From contig CAZEJG010000002.1 of NCBI GenBank assembly GCA_964511625.1, positions 1 to 64,000 on the forward strand: 64,000 nucleotides of DNA, given 5' to 3'. Below, one piece after another: positions 25,630 to 35,131 of this stretch (its first letter is position 1; every line of letters starts with the position of its first letter). The notes beneath the pieces are model-generated. The model searched no databases. It saw only the letters and a program-made list of their open reading frames with translations, and was not told where the DNA came from. The DNA comes from Pseudohoeflea sp964511625 (GTDB lineage: Bacteria; Pseudomonadota; Alphaproteobacteria; Rhizobiales; Rhizobiaceae). Position numbers and translations under genes: made by a program.

Positions 25630-26633
25630 TGGAAGCTGTACGTCTTTACGGAACGGGCGATCTGCGCTTTGAGCAGGTCGCTCTTCCGGCCGCGCCCGCC
25701 GAGGGGGAGGTGACACTTGCGGTCTCCTTCGCCGGGATCTGCGGTTCGGATCTGCACAACTATAAAACCGGGGCCTGGATCAGCCGAGCGCCTTCGGTGG
25801 CAGGTCACGAGTTCACTGGCATGGTGACGGCGCTGGGCGAGGGTGTGTCCCATGTCGCCGTCGGTGACCGTGTCATCGTCGACAGCCGCTGTGCCTGCGG
25901 CACATGCCGGGCCTGCCAGAACGGCTTCGGGCAGGCATGCGAGGATCTCGGTTTTCTCGGCGAAGTGATCGACGGCGGTTTCGCCGAACAGGTCACCCTG
26001 CCGGCGCGAAACGTGCTCAAGGCGCCGGAGGGTGTGGCAAACCGGTATCTCGCGATGGCCGAACCGCTCGCCGTCGCGTTGCATGCACTGAATTTGATGG
26101 CCGTTCCCGAGGGTACCGAGATCATCGTGACCGGATGCGGCCCGATCGGCGCGCTGATCACGCTGCTCGCAACCCGCGCGGGTCATCCGGTCCAGGTCGT
26201 CGATCGCAACAGCGCGCGCACTGCATTGTTGGCCGAGGCCACCGGAGCCGGGGTTACAAGCTTGGAGACCCTTGCCGGCCATTATTACCGCCATGCGATC
26301 GACACGACCGGCAACGCGCATGTGATCAAGGGTCTTCTGTCCACCATCGCAGGCGCCAGCCGGCTCGGCCTCGTCGGTATCGGAAGCGCTGCCGAGATCG
26401 TCGATCCGGTGCATCTGGTGGAGCGTGAGATCGCGCTCATCGGTTGCCATGCGTTCAATGACGAACTGGCCACAATCGGCGACATGCTGCCCGATCTGGC
26501 CCCCCATCTCGATCCGTTCATCGAAGCGACGATTTCGCTCGCCGACGTTCCTGAAAACTATGACCGGCTGCTGGACGGCCGGACAACCGGGATCAAGACG
26601 CTCATCCAGATCGGAGGATCCGATGGCGGTTGA
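25629..26633 (+). CDS. Zinc-dependent medium-chain alcohol dehydrogenase
   Basis: 334 residues, MDR family. Catalytic zinc residues lie in GICGSDLH, GHEF and the AEPLAVALH segment; four cysteines of a structural zinc site occur in CACGTCRACQNGFGQAC; the nucleotide-binding motif is GCGPIGALI. The start overlaps the HisD-like stop (TGATG) and the end overlaps the kinase start by 11 bases, so it is tightly coupled. Probable role: oxidising an alcohol in the same pathway; polyol or threonine dehydrogenases share this architecture. Confidence 0.88.
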   Translation: MEAVRLYGTGDLRFEQVALPAAPAEGEVTLAVSFAGICGSDLHNYKTGAWISRAPSVAGHEFTGMVTALGEGVSHVAVGDRVIVDSRCACGTCRACQNGFGQACEDLGFLGEVIDGGFAEQVTLPARNVLKAPEGVANRYLAMAEPLAVALHALNLMAVPEGTEIIVTGCGPIGALITLLATRAGHPVQVVDRNSARTALLAEATGAGVTSLETLAGHYYRHAIDTTGNAHVIKGLLSTIAGASRLGLVGIGSAAEIVDPVHLVEREIALIGCHAFNDELATIGDMLPDLAPHLDPFIEATISLADVPENYDRLLDGRTTGIKTLIQIGGSDGG

Positions 26634-27927
26634 AACGGCGTCCTCCTCCCGGACGGCTGAAATCCGCGCGGTGGCGCGTCAGGACGTGTCGCGTGCCGCC
26701 GGAATGCTCGAGGCGTTCATCGCGGAATTGTTCGATATCCCCGTGGCCGAGCTGAAGATCAACCTCGACCAGTATTCGCTCAATTCGCTGAACGGTTTTT
26801 TCCGGTCGGGCAATGACCGCTTCTTCTTCAAGTTCCACCAGGAGGAAGGCGAGGAAGAGATGACCGGCGAATACTACCGCGCCGACATTCTCTCTTCGGC
26901 CGGGCTTCCGGTCGACCAGCCCGTCCACATGTCGACGCTGCCAGGAGAGCAACTGCTGATCTACCGCAGGCGCTCCGATCCCCGCTTTTCCGACGTGCTG
27001 TTCGAGCTGGATCAGGCGCCCGACGATATTGCGATTGCCCGCGCAAGGGCGGCGGAAGCAGAACTCAACGCCCGCATCTTGGCGGTCGCGAAAACAAGCC
27101 TGCGACCGATTTCCGGCGAGGAGGCTGCCGCAGAACCCATCCACCGGCTTTTCTACGAGCGCCTGATCGATCTGCCCGGCGGGCATTATCCCGGGGGACG
27201 GCTGGCGAAGTTCTATGTCGGCAAGCGGTTCGATTTCCCGAATGGTGTCTCGCTCCGTTGGGACGAAATCGCCGATGCGCCCGTGAAGATCAACGGCCTG
27301 CGTTACGGCCGGACGCTGCGGCAGGCTTTCGACGAGGCGCATGAGCGCTACAGTCCGGAAAACACCGCTTCGGCCGGCGGGATCGTCGCCCATGGTGACG
27401 CGCACAACGCCAATGTCTGGTACGAGCGCGGTACTGAGAGCGACCGGCTGGCGTTCTTCGATCCGGCTTTTGCCGGCGACAAGGTGCCGTCGCTTCTGGC
27501 CGAGGTGAAGTCGACCTTTCACAACATCTTCGCCCATCCTTTCTGGCTCTATAATCCCGAAATGGCGGCCGGGCGTTTCAGGGCCGAGGTCGGGCTCGAC
27601 GACGGCGTGCTGACTATCGACACGGACTGGCGTCCCACTCCGGTCCGCATGGCCCTGCTCGAAGCCAAGGCCGAAACCTTCTGGAAGCCGTGGCTTGCCC
27701 ATTTGCGGACGGAAGGCCTTCTTCCCGCCGACTGGGAAGAGATCATCCGCACCGGTCTGTTCCTGTCGCCAACGCTGGTGATGAACCTGAACGCGGGCGA
27801 GGGCGGGGACCGGCACAACCCCGTTTCTTCGGCGATCGGATTGAGCGTTGCCCTGTCCGCAGCCTCACGGCCGGTCGAGGGGGACGACATGTTTACGCGC
27901 TTCTTCGATAGGGTCCGGCCTGAATGA
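26623..27927 (+). CDS. APH-fold phosphotransferase of unknown substrate
   Basis: 434 residues. The kinase-like Brenner motif is HGDAHNANVW (His257, Asp259, Asn264) and the metal-binding motif is FFDPAFAGD (Asp280), as in the aminoglycoside/choline kinase superfamily; Lys70 in FFFKFH may be the ATP-binding lysine. It is longer than most family members and I do not recognise a named subfamily. GGAGG precedes the ATG, and it overlaps both neighbours. Operon context suggests phosphorylation of the imported compound or an intermediate; an aminoglycoside resistance role is unlikely. Confidence 0.7.
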   Translation: MAVETASSSRTAEIRAVARQDVSRAAGMLEAFIAELFDIPVAELKINLDQYSLNSLNGFFRSGNDRFFFKFHQEEGEEEMTGEYYRADILSSAGLPVDQPVHMSTLPGEQLLIYRRRSDPRFSDVLFELDQAPDDIAIARARAAEAELNARILAVAKTSLRPISGEEAAAEPIHRLFYERLIDLPGGHYPGGRLAKFYVGKRFDFPNGVSLRWDEIADAPVKINGLRYGRTLRQAFDEAHERYSPENTASAGGIVAHGDAHNANVWYERGTESDRLAFFDPAFAGDKVPSLLAEVKSTFHNIFAHPFWLYNPEMAAGRFRAEVGLDDGVLTIDTDWRPTPVRMALLEAKAETFWKPWLAHLRTEGLLPADWEEIIRTGLFLSPTLVMNLNAGEGGDRHNPVSSAIGLSVALSAASRPVEGDDMFTRFFDRVRPE

Positions 27928-29096
27928 GCCTCGAGCGCCGCTACCAGAATGTCGAGGATTTTGCGCAGGCGGCGCGCCGGCGTCTGCCGAAGATCTTTGC
28001 CGACTATATCGACGGCGGGTCGTTCTCGGAGACAACGCTCCGTCGCAACAGCAGGGATTTCGATCTCTACGCTTTGCGGCAGAGGGTGCTCGCTCCCCTT
28101 GCCGCGACATCCGACCTGTCGGCGACGGTAGCGGGCCGCTCGTCCAGGCTACCCTTCGGTCCGGGGCCGGTCGGTTTTCTGGGTCTCTACCGGAAGAAAG
28201 GCGACATCTCTGTCGCGCGCGCCGCGGCCAAGGCCGGAATTCCATTCGTGTTGTCGACCTTCTCCATCAACGGTCTGGGAACAATCCGCGAGGCGACCGG
28301 GGTCGCCCCGGAATTCCAGCTTTATCTCGATGAAGACCCCGAAGTGAACGCCGCCCATCTCGAAGCCTGCCGGGCGCAGGGCGTCGAGCGCATCTTCCTG
28401 ACGGTCGATACAGCCATTACTTCCGTGCGCGAGCGCGACGTGCGTAACGGTTTCCGCAGCGTCGACCGGATGACCCCGGGCCTGTTGTGGCAGTTTGCGC
28501 AGCGTCCCTTGTGGTCGCTCGATCTTCTGATGGGCGGTTTCCCCGAAGTCGAACTCGTCAAGGGGCGGCCGGAGTTCGGTCGTGGCGCACTGGCGCAAGC
28601 GGGCAACCTGTCTCGTCGTCTCGACAAGAACCTGACATGGGAGACGGTCGCCCGGCTGCGCAAGGAGTGGGCGGGGCAGCTGTTCGTCAAGGGGATCTCC
28701 GATCCGGCCGATGCGGCAGCGGCACGCACCGCCGAGGTCGACGGGATCGTTCTGTCAAATCACGGGGGCCGGCAACTCGATCACGGACGGTCCACCGTCG
28801 CGATGATCCCGGAGGTGCGTGAGGCCTTGGGGCCGTCCATGGCGCTCGTCGTCGACAGCGGCTTCCGGCGCGGCAGCGATATCGTCAAGGCACTGGCGCT
28901 CGGCGCGGATTTCGTTCTCATGGGGCGGCCCTTCGCCTGGGCCGTGGCGGCGGAAGGCGAGGCCGGCGTCGCGCATCTGATCACCCTCCTCGAACGGGAG
29001 ATCGAGATCACGCTGAACCTGATGGGACTGTCATCGATCGAAGAGGTTCGTCGGGAAGGCCCGTCCGTATTTGCCAAGGGGCGGATGTCCGGCTGA
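27924..29096 (+). CDS. FMN-dependent 2-hydroxyacid dehydrogenase/oxidase
   Basis: 390 residues of the lactate/glycolate/mandelate oxidase family. Oxidises an L-2-hydroxyacid to the 2-oxoacid. Seen: Tyr28 in DYIDGG, FMN-binding FQLYLDED (131-138), Lys256 in FVKGIS, catalytic His280 and Arg283 in LSNHGGRQLD, and the phosphate site VDSGFRRGSD with MGRPF. It overlaps the kinase gene by ATGA and is the last gene of the operon. A 2-oxoacid product would suit the HisC-like aminotransferase of the same putative regulon. Confidence 0.9.
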   Translation: MSLERRYQNVEDFAQAARRRLPKIFADYIDGGSFSETTLRRNSRDFDLYALRQRVLAPLAATSDLSATVAGRSSRLPFGPGPVGFLGLYRKKGDISVARAAAKAGIPFVLSTFSINGLGTIREATGVAPEFQLYLDEDPEVNAAHLEACRAQGVERIFLTVDTAITSVRERDVRNGFRSVDRMTPGLLWQFAQRPLWSLDLLMGGFPEVELVKGRPEFGRGALAQAGNLSRRLDKNLTWETVARLRKEWAGQLFVKGISDPADAAAARTAEVDGIVLSNHGGRQLDHGRSTVAMIPEVREALGPSMALVVDSGFRRGSDIVKALALGADFVLMGRPFAWAVAAEGEAGVAHLITLLEREIEITLNLMGLSSIEEVRREGPSVFAKGRMSG

Positions 29097-29140
29097 GCGA
29101 GCCCGTACGCTTTACAAAAAGCTACGGCGCTTCATCGCTT

Positions 29141-29181
29141 GAAACGTCCAGTGGTCTTTACATCTCTCAGACGGACGTTTC
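29141..29181. repeat. Inverted repeat at the convergent operon ends
   Basis: GAAACGTCC (29141-29149) and GGACGTTTC (29173-29181) form a 9-bp inverted repeat across a 23-base spacer that contains the pyridoxal kinase stop. It may act as a bidirectional terminator, but no U-tract follows, so its role is uncertain. Confidence 0.4.
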
Positions 29182-30030
29182 GAAGCCCTGGCCGAAGGTC
29201 AGCAGTTCGCGACGGAATTCCGGTTCGCTCAGCACCACCTCGCCGGCGCCAAGGCTCGCTGCATGGGCCAGCGCACGGGCGGTCAGCCTCTGGGCCGTTT
29301 CCACCGCCTGCGAGAGCGGCTGGCTATGGGCGACGCCGGTGACGATGAGCCCGGCAAAGAGATCGCCGGTCCCCGGAAGGGCGATCGGCAGGTGCTCCGT
29401 GGGATGGCGACTGACGCCGTCGGGGCCAAGGATGATGCTTTCGATATGACCGTCCGGCGTATCGTGGAGCCGGCAGCCGGTGGCGATCAGCTGGGCCCCG
29501 GGCGCGATATGCAAGTCGTCGCGCGCCCACTCCACATCGGCGAGTGTCTCAATCTCCCGACCTGTCAGCCAGCCGAGTTCGAACTGGTTAGGCGTCGCGA
29601 TGTCGGCCATCGGCAGCAGCCGGTCGCGCATCACGTCGGCGATCGTCTCGGGCACGTAGAGGCCCGGCTCGGTATCGCCCATGACGGGATCGCAGAGATA
29701 GAGAAGGCGCGGATTGACCGCCTTGGCCTCGGCGACGAAATCGGCTGTCATCTCCGCCACGTCGGGCGAGCCGATATAGCCGGTCATGATGAAATCGGCG
29801 CGTTCGGGCAGACCGCGTTCGCGCGCGCCCTGCAAAAGGTCCGAGAAGAACTCGGGCGGCAGGGAGCGGCCGCGAAGAGTGGGATAGTCGGGCGTGTTGG
29901 AAAACACCACGGTCGGGATCGCGGCCACCTCCAGCCCGGCGGCCTGCATGGGAAAAAGGGCGGCCGAGTTGCCGACATGGCCGAAGACGACCTGGCTCTG
30001 GATCGAGATGACGAAGGGGGGCTGCGTCAT
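29167..30030 (-). CDS. pdxY: Pyridoxal kinase
   Basis: 287 residues, ribokinase superfamily. Phosphorylates pyridoxal to PLP. Seen: SQVVFGHVGNSAA near the N terminus, LCDPVMGD, TPNQFELGWLTG and the anion-hole/catalytic segment PGTGDLFAGL. The ATG overlaps the stop of the MOSC gene (ATGA), so the two are co-transcribed. PLP supply fits the nearby aminotransferase, though a housekeeping role is equally likely. Confidence 0.92.
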   Translation of the reverse strand: MTQPPFVISIQSQVVFGHVGNSAALFPMQAAGLEVAAIPTVVFSNTPDYPTLRGRSLPPEFFSDLLQGARERGLPERADFIMTGYIGSPDVAEMTADFVAEAKAVNPRLLYLCDPVMGDTEPGLYVPETIADVMRDRLLPMADIATPNQFELGWLTGREIETLADVEWARDDLHIAPGAQLIATGCRLHDTPDGHIESIILGPDGVSRHPTEHLPIALPGTGDLFAGLIVTGVAHSQPLSQAVETAQRLTARALAHAASLGAGEVVLSEPEFRRELLTFGQGFETSV

Positions 30031-30707
30031 GAGGCACCGTCCAGTCGTTTGCTCCAGTCCTCGACCTTGCGGTTCTCGAGCCGGCGCACGGCGTATTTGC
30101 GCCAGCTTTCGGCGAGCAGTTCGAGGCCGGCGATCCCCTCGAGTTCGGTCACGTTCATCCGGTCGACATAGAAGACGTACCAGATCCGGTGCAAGGTCCA
30201 GTCCGGGGCGAGGCGGTCGATCCGTTTCAGCCGGTCTCCGGGGGAGACGGTGCCTGGCTCCAGGACCCTGTAGTACCAACCGGTGCGGCCGCTTTGCTGA
30301 ACGCGACGCGCCATGCCGGGCAGATCGAAGCGGCGATCGAGCTTCCAGCAGGGCTGGCGACCCTGGGAGACCTGCAAAAGCGCGGTGCCGAGACGGAAGA
30401 TGTCTCCAATCGCGACTGTGCTCTCCGTCAGTCCGACGGTCGAGATGTTTTCGCCGAAGCCGCCCGGCGCTTCGAGCGGGGGCAGGTCGCCGAGTTCGCT
30501 TCGCCACTCCGCATAGTGGTCATGGGGATAGTGGTGGACCGCTTTCTCCGGTCCGCCATGGACACGCCTGTCGGCCTGCTCATCCCCTTCGAGCCCTTCC
30601 CGGCCGAGTGAAAGTGCGTGATCGACGCTCGACTTGACGATGCCGCTCAGCGCTTCGCTGCCTGCCAGCGGCGCGGCGCGGCCGGTCATCAGGGTGATTT
30701 CCGTCAT
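30027..30707 (-). CDS. MOSC domain protein (YiiM-like)
   Basis: 226 residues. MOSC domains handle molybdenum cofactor sulfur or N-hydroxylated substrates; YiiM-like proteins reduce N-hydroxylated bases. Seen: GLEGDEQADRRVHGGPEKAV, YPHDHYAEW, GGFGENIST and the conserved Cys in GRQPCWKLDRRF. Start at 30707 gives the usual length; an upstream in-frame extension is unconserved in character. It is divergent from the ABC operon at 30879 and coupled to pdxY. Confidence 0.88.
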   Translation of the reverse strand: MTEITLMTGRAAPLAGSEALSGIVKSSVDHALSLGREGLEGDEQADRRVHGGPEKAVHHYPHDHYAEWRSELGDLPPLEAPGGFGENISTVGLTESTVAIGDIFRLGTALLQVSQGRQPCWKLDRRFDLPGMARRVQQSGRTGWYYRVLEPGTVSPGDRLKRIDRLAPDWTLHRIWYVFYVDRMNVTELEGIAGLELLAESWRKYAVRRLENRKVEDWSKRLDGAS

Positions 30708-30878
30708 CCGTTGTCTGCTGCCTTTGCCCTTGTTTTTGCGGCGGGTGGCGAGACGCCGGGATGGGTGCCGCTGGGTGTGGTGATCATCCGTTTTCAACCC
30801 TGTCATCAAAGCTTCGGAGAACTGTCGCGTGAACGTCACCGAACGGCTTCATTACGCGGCTCACTAAAGGAGTTCCAG

Positions 30879-32027
30879 ATGTCATCCAAGTCTCTAGAAA
30901 TCAGCGGGATCGGTAAAGGCTTCGGCGCTGATGATGTCTTGAAGAATATTGATCTGAGCGTCCGGCCCGGTGAGTTCCTGTCGTTGGTCGGCATGTCGGG
31001 CTGCGGCAAGTCGACCCTTTTGCGGGTGATCGCCGGGCTCGAACGGCCGGACCGCGGCCGGGTGATGATCGGCGGTACCGACGTCACCGACATGGATCCG
31101 AGCGACCGCAACCTCGCCATGGTTTTCCAGTCCTACGCGCTCTATCCGCACATGAGCGTGCGGCAGAACATTGCGACGCCGCTCCGGATGCGCAACCTGT
31201 CGCTTGCCGCGCGGCTGCCGCTCGTCGGCAGGATGTCCGCCCCGGCAGACCGCCTGAAGGACATCGACCGGCAGGTCGTCCAGGCCGCGGAGACCCTGCA
31301 GATCGCCCATCTGCTCGACCGCAAGCCGGGCCAGCTTTCGGGCGGCCAGCGCCAGCGCGTGGCGCTCGCGCGGGCCCTCGTGCGCCAGCCGGCCGCCTTC
31401 CTGATGGACGAGCCGCTCTCCAATCTCGACGCGAAGCTCAGGGCCCACATGCGCGACGAACTGGCCGCGCTCCACCGCCGTCTCGGGGCCACCTTCGTCT
31501 ACGTCACCCACGATCAGGTCGAGGCGATGACGATGTCGAACCGTATCGCTTTGATGTGCGAGGGGCGGATCGAGCAGCTCGGAACGCCCGAAGACCTTTA
31601 TGAGCGTCCCGCCAGCCTGACGGTGGCGCGCTTCATCGGCTCGCCGTCGATCAATCTGCTGCCGGTGGAGATTTCCGCCAACGGTGCGATCAGCGTTTTC
31701 GGCCGGTCGCTGGGGATCGGAACATCGGCGGCGCGCGCGGGGACCGTGGCGACGCTGGGGATCCGGGCCGAGGACCTTCAACCGGACGCCGACGGCCTGC
31801 CGGTCAGGGTCGAGCGGACCGAGATGCATGGTGCGGACCGGTTCATCCATGCGAGCCTCGTGGCGGATTCGTCGGTTCACCTCACCCTGCGACAGGCCTC
31901 GGGCGAACCGCTGGCGGTCGGCGACGGCGGGATGATTGCCGTCTCCTTCCGGCCCGACCGCGCTCATCTCTTCGGTGCCGACGGTCTGCGTCTTGCCACA
32001 CCGGCGGCCAGGGAGCTTGTGGCGTGA
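30879..32027 (+). CDS. ABC transporter ATPase (MalK/UgpC-like)
   Basis: 382 residues: Walker A GMSGCGKS, signature LSGGQRQR, Walker B FLMDEPLSNLD, switch His in VTHDQVEAMT, then a TOBE/MalK-type C-terminal domain (GIRAEDLQP; FRPDRAHLF). AAAGGAG precedes the ATG. There is an insertion of about 20 residues before the signature (ARLPLVGRMSAPADRLKD). It is the first gene of a four-gene importer followed by a phosphodiesterase. Confidence 0.9.
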   Translation: MSSKSLEISGIGKGFGADDVLKNIDLSVRPGEFLSLVGMSGCGKSTLLRVIAGLERPDRGRVMIGGTDVTDMDPSDRNLAMVFQSYALYPHMSVRQNIATPLRMRNLSLAARLPLVGRMSAPADRLKDIDRQVVQAAETLQIAHLLDRKPGQLSGGQRQRVALARALVRQPAAFLMDEPLSNLDAKLRAHMRDELAALHRRLGATFVYVTHDQVEAMTMSNRIALMCEGRIEQLGTPEDLYERPASLTVARFIGSPSINLLPVEISANGAISVFGRSLGIGTSAARAGTVATLGIRAEDLQPDADGLPVRVERTEMHGADRFIHASLVADSSVHLTLRQASGEPLAVGDGGMIAVSFRPDRAHLFGADGLRLATPAARELVA

Positions 32028-32953
32028 GCGCGGTCTCCGACATAAGCGGCGCCGCATCTACGCCTGCCAGCCGGCGCCGGCCGGCCATCGCACGCAAGAT
32101 GGCGCGCCGCGGCTTTCTCTTCGTCGCGCCGGCCGTCCTGCTGCTTCTGGCCATCTATGCGATCCCCGTCCTTGTGCTCGCCGGCTTTTCGGTCACCGAC
32201 TACCAGCTCGGCGCGCTGTCGACACGGTTCATCGGCATCGACAATTTCACCGCGGCCTTCAGCGACCAGGTCTTCATGCGCGCCATGAAGAACACGGTGA
32301 TCTACGCGCTGATCGTCATTCCTCTCGGCGTCGGTCTCGGGCTCGGCGTGGCGCTGCTGGTGCACGGCCGCAAGCGCAGCCGCGGCTTCTGGGAAGCGGC
32401 CTATTTCCTGCCGGTGACCGCCACGCTCGTCGCCATGGCGACCGTCTGGCAGTTCCTGCTCCATCCGTCCATCGGGCCGGTGAACGCAGCGATCAAGTGG
32501 ATGGGCTTCGAGCCGGTCTCCTTCCTGTCGAACCCGGCTCTCCTGATCCCGACCATGGCGATGATCGGCGTCTGGCAGGTGCTCGGTTTCAACATGGTGC
32601 TGTTCCTCGCCGGGCTGACCGCGATCCCGAAGGATCTCTACGAGGCGGCCCGTCTCGACGGCGCCAAGAGCCCGATCGACCGGTTCTTCACCGTCACCTG
32701 GCCGATGCTCGGTCCGACCACGCTCTTCGTCGTCGTCACCACCTCCATCTCCGCCTTCAAGGTGTTCGAGACCGTGGCGGTGCTGACCAAGGGGCGCTTC
32801 GGCTCCGAGGTGCTCTTGTTCTCGCTCTATCTCGAGGGCTTCGAATATTCGAACACGGGCTACGCGGCGGCGCTGACACTCATCTTCCTGGCGATCATCC
32901 TGGTGCTCTCGATCGGCCAGACCGTCCATCTCGACCGGAAGGTGCATTACTGA
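32024..32953 (+). CDS. ABC transporter permease (UgpA/MalF-like)
   Basis: 309 residues with about six membrane spans and the EAA loop AARLDGAKSPIDRFFTVTWP. The start is GTG, overlapping the ATPase stop (GTGA). CUT1-type permease for sugars or glycerol phosphates. Confidence 0.88.
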   Translation: MSAVSDISGAASTPASRRRPAIARKMARRGFLFVAPAVLLLLAIYAIPVLVLAGFSVTDYQLGALSTRFIGIDNFTAAFSDQVFMRAMKNTVIYALIVIPLGVGLGLGVALLVHGRKRSRGFWEAAYFLPVTATLVAMATVWQFLLHPSIGPVNAAIKWMGFEPVSFLSNPALLIPTMAMIGVWQVLGFNMVLFLAGLTAIPKDLYEAARLDGAKSPIDRFFTVTWPMLGPTTLFVVVTTSISAFKVFETVAVLTKGRFGSEVLLFSLYLEGFEYSNTGYAAALTLIFLAIILVLSIGQTVHLDRKVHY

Positions 32954-33774
32954 TGGCCCGGCTCCGCAGCTTTCTTCCGCATCTGGTTCTCGCCGCCGGC
33001 GCCTTCGTGGTGCTTTTGCCCTTCTACTGGATGTTCCTCACCTCGATCCGCTCGCCCGCCGAGATCTTCGACGTCTCGCTCTGGCCGATCCCGAAGGACT
33101 TTTCCGCAGGCGAGAACTTCGAGCGCGCCGCCCGGCAGGTGCCGATGGCCCGCTTCATGCTCAACGGCGCGATCGTCTGCTTCGGTATTCTTGCGGTCCA
33201 GATCCTGACCGCGGTGCCGGCGGCTTATGCGCTGGCGAAGCTGAAGTTTCCGGGCCGGAAACTGTTGCTCACGCTGGTGATCGCCGCGCTCTGCGTGCCG
33301 ATGCAGGCGCTCGCGCTGCCGCTCTTCGTCGGCCTCGCCAAGCTCGAGCTGCTCAACACCTATTTCGCGATGATGGCGCCGTTCTTCCTCTCGGTCTTCG
33401 CCATTTTCCTCTTCCACCAGTCCTTCCGCAGCTATCCCGACGAGATCATCGAGGCGGCGCGCATGGACGGGTTCTCGGAGATGGAAATCTGCTGGGGTCT
33501 GGTGCTGCGCGGTTCGTTGCCCTCTCTGGCGGCCTTCTCGGTCTTCTCGCTGGTCGCTCACTGGAACGACCTCTACTGGCCGATGATCGTGGTGACCGAC
33601 ATCAATCTCGCGCCGCCGCCGCTCGGCATGCTGTTCTTCTCGGACGTGGAATCGGGCGCCAACTACGGCGCACTGATGGCCGGCGCCGCGCTGATCACCG
33701 CCCCGATGCTCGTCTGTTTCCTCCTTGCTCGACGCCATTTCATCGCAGGCATCACCATGACCGGCGTCAAGTAA
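32953..33774 (+). CDS. ABC transporter permease (UgpE/MalG-like)
   Basis: 273 residues with about six membrane spans and the EAA loop AARMDGFSEMEICWGLVLRG. The ATG overlaps the upstream stop (TGATG), and the C terminus ends FIAGITMTGVK, the usual MalG-type ending. Partner of the preceding permease. Confidence 0.88.
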   Translation: MARLRSFLPHLVLAAGAFVVLLPFYWMFLTSIRSPAEIFDVSLWPIPKDFSAGENFERAARQVPMARFMLNGAIVCFGILAVQILTAVPAAYALAKLKFPGRKLLLTLVIAALCVPMQALALPLFVGLAKLELLNTYFAMMAPFFLSVFAIFLFHQSFRSYPDEIIEAARMDGFSEMEICWGLVLRGSLPSLAAFSVFSLVAHWNDLYWPMIVVTDINLAPPPLGMLFFSDVESGANYGALMAGAALITAPMLVCFLLARRHFIAGITMTGVK

Positions 33775-33805
33775 TCCACCTCCCCACTCAACCCCACTGG
33801 AGATC

Positions 33806-35107
33806 ATGTCCATGAAACTCAACCGTCGTACCGTCATCAGCGGTTTCGTCGCCGCACTCGCCCTGCCGGGCGTCGTCTCGCCGGCCTTCGCCCAGGAGCC
33901 GGTCACCCTCGAAGTGCTCTACAACCTGCCGGGCTTCACCAAGTTCCATCAGCCGCTGGCCGATGAGTTCATGAAGGACAACCCCGACATCAAGATCAAC
34001 TTCCTGGCCCCGGCCGCCGGCTACAACGAAGGCCAGCAGCAGGTGCTGCGCGCCGCCGTCACCGGCAATCTGCCGGACGTCTATTTCTCGGGCTACAACC
34101 TGACTGCGGAGCTGGTGCATTCGCTGGCACCGCGCAACCAGATCACCGATCTGACCCCGTTCATCGAAGCCGAGGGCGGCCAGGCCTTCCTCGACGAGAA
34201 CTACTCGCCGAAGATGGCCGCTCTCGGCCAGATCGACGGCAAGCAGTACGGTCTGCCGGTCAACGCTTCCTCGCCGATCATGTACATCAATGCCGATCTG
34301 GTGCGTAAGGCCGGCGGCGACCCGGACAACATGCCGACCACCTTCGACGGCCTGATCGAACTGGCCGGCAAGATCCACGCCCTCGACCCGCAGATCGCCG
34401 GCATCGGCTACGACATCAACGGCTGGCCGGACGACTGGCTGTGGCAGGCGCTGATCTTCCAGCAGGGCGGCAAGCTCGTCGACGACGAAACCAAGCAGGT
34501 CGCCTTCGACAACGAGACCGGTCTCAACGCGCTGAAGCTCACCCGCCGTTTCGTCACCGAAGGCGGCCAGAACCTTCTCGACTGGGACCAGTCGCGCCAG
34601 CAGTTCGGTGCAGGTCTCACCGGCTTCATCTTCTCGACCCCGGCCCACGTGCAGACCGTCGAAGGTCTGGTCGGCGACCGGTTCGAGCTGAAGACCGCGA
34701 CCTTCCCGCAGGAAGACAAGGTCAATGGCGGCGTTCCGACCGGCGGCAACTCGGCCGTGATCCTCACTCAGGACGAAGCCAAGCAGCAGGCTGCCTGGAA
34801 GTACCTCAAGTTCATCACCGGCCCGAAGGCGCAGGACATGATCGTGCGCATCACCGGCTACCTGCCGACCAACAAGAAGGCTACCGGTCCGGATTACCTC
34901 GAATCCTATTATGTCGAGCATCCGAACGTGAAGACCGCTTCGCTGCAGGCCGACCGCTCGCTGCCTTGGGCCGGTTATCCGGGTGGTGACTCGGTTCGCA
35001 TCTGGCGCACCCAGCGCGACATCATCGGCGCCGTCATGCGCGGTGAAGTGACCCCGGAAAACGGTCTCAAGCAGATCGTCGCCGAGACCAACACGCTGAT
35101 GAACTAA
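33806..35107 (+). CDS. ABC substrate-binding protein (family 1, UgpB-like)
   Basis: 433 residues. Signal peptide with an arginine pair (NRRTVISGFVAALAL) and a cleavage-like SPAFAQ near residue 30. The body has the family 1 pattern (FMKDNPDIKINFL; VLRAAVTGNLPDVYFSG). Ligand could be a sugar or a glycerophosphodiester, the latter suggested by the phosphodiesterase gene that follows. Confidence 0.88.
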   Translation: MSMKLNRRTVISGFVAALALPGVVSPAFAQEPVTLEVLYNLPGFTKFHQPLADEFMKDNPDIKINFLAPAAGYNEGQQQVLRAAVTGNLPDVYFSGYNLTAELVHSLAPRNQITDLTPFIEAEGGQAFLDENYSPKMAALGQIDGKQYGLPVNASSPIMYINADLVRKAGGDPDNMPTTFDGLIELAGKIHALDPQIAGIGYDINGWPDDWLWQALIFQQGGKLVDDETKQVAFDNETGLNALKLTRRFVTEGGQNLLDWDQSRQQFGAGLTGFIFSTPAHVQTVEGLVGDRFELKTATFPQEDKVNGGVPTGGNSAVILTQDEAKQQAAWKYLKFITGPKAQDMIVRITGYLPTNKKATGPDYLESYYVEHPNVKTASLQADRSLPWAGYPGGDSVRIWRTQRDIIGAVMRGEVTPENGLKQIVAETNTLMN

Positions 35108-35131
35108 GAGCCAGCGGCTCCCATGATCTGA

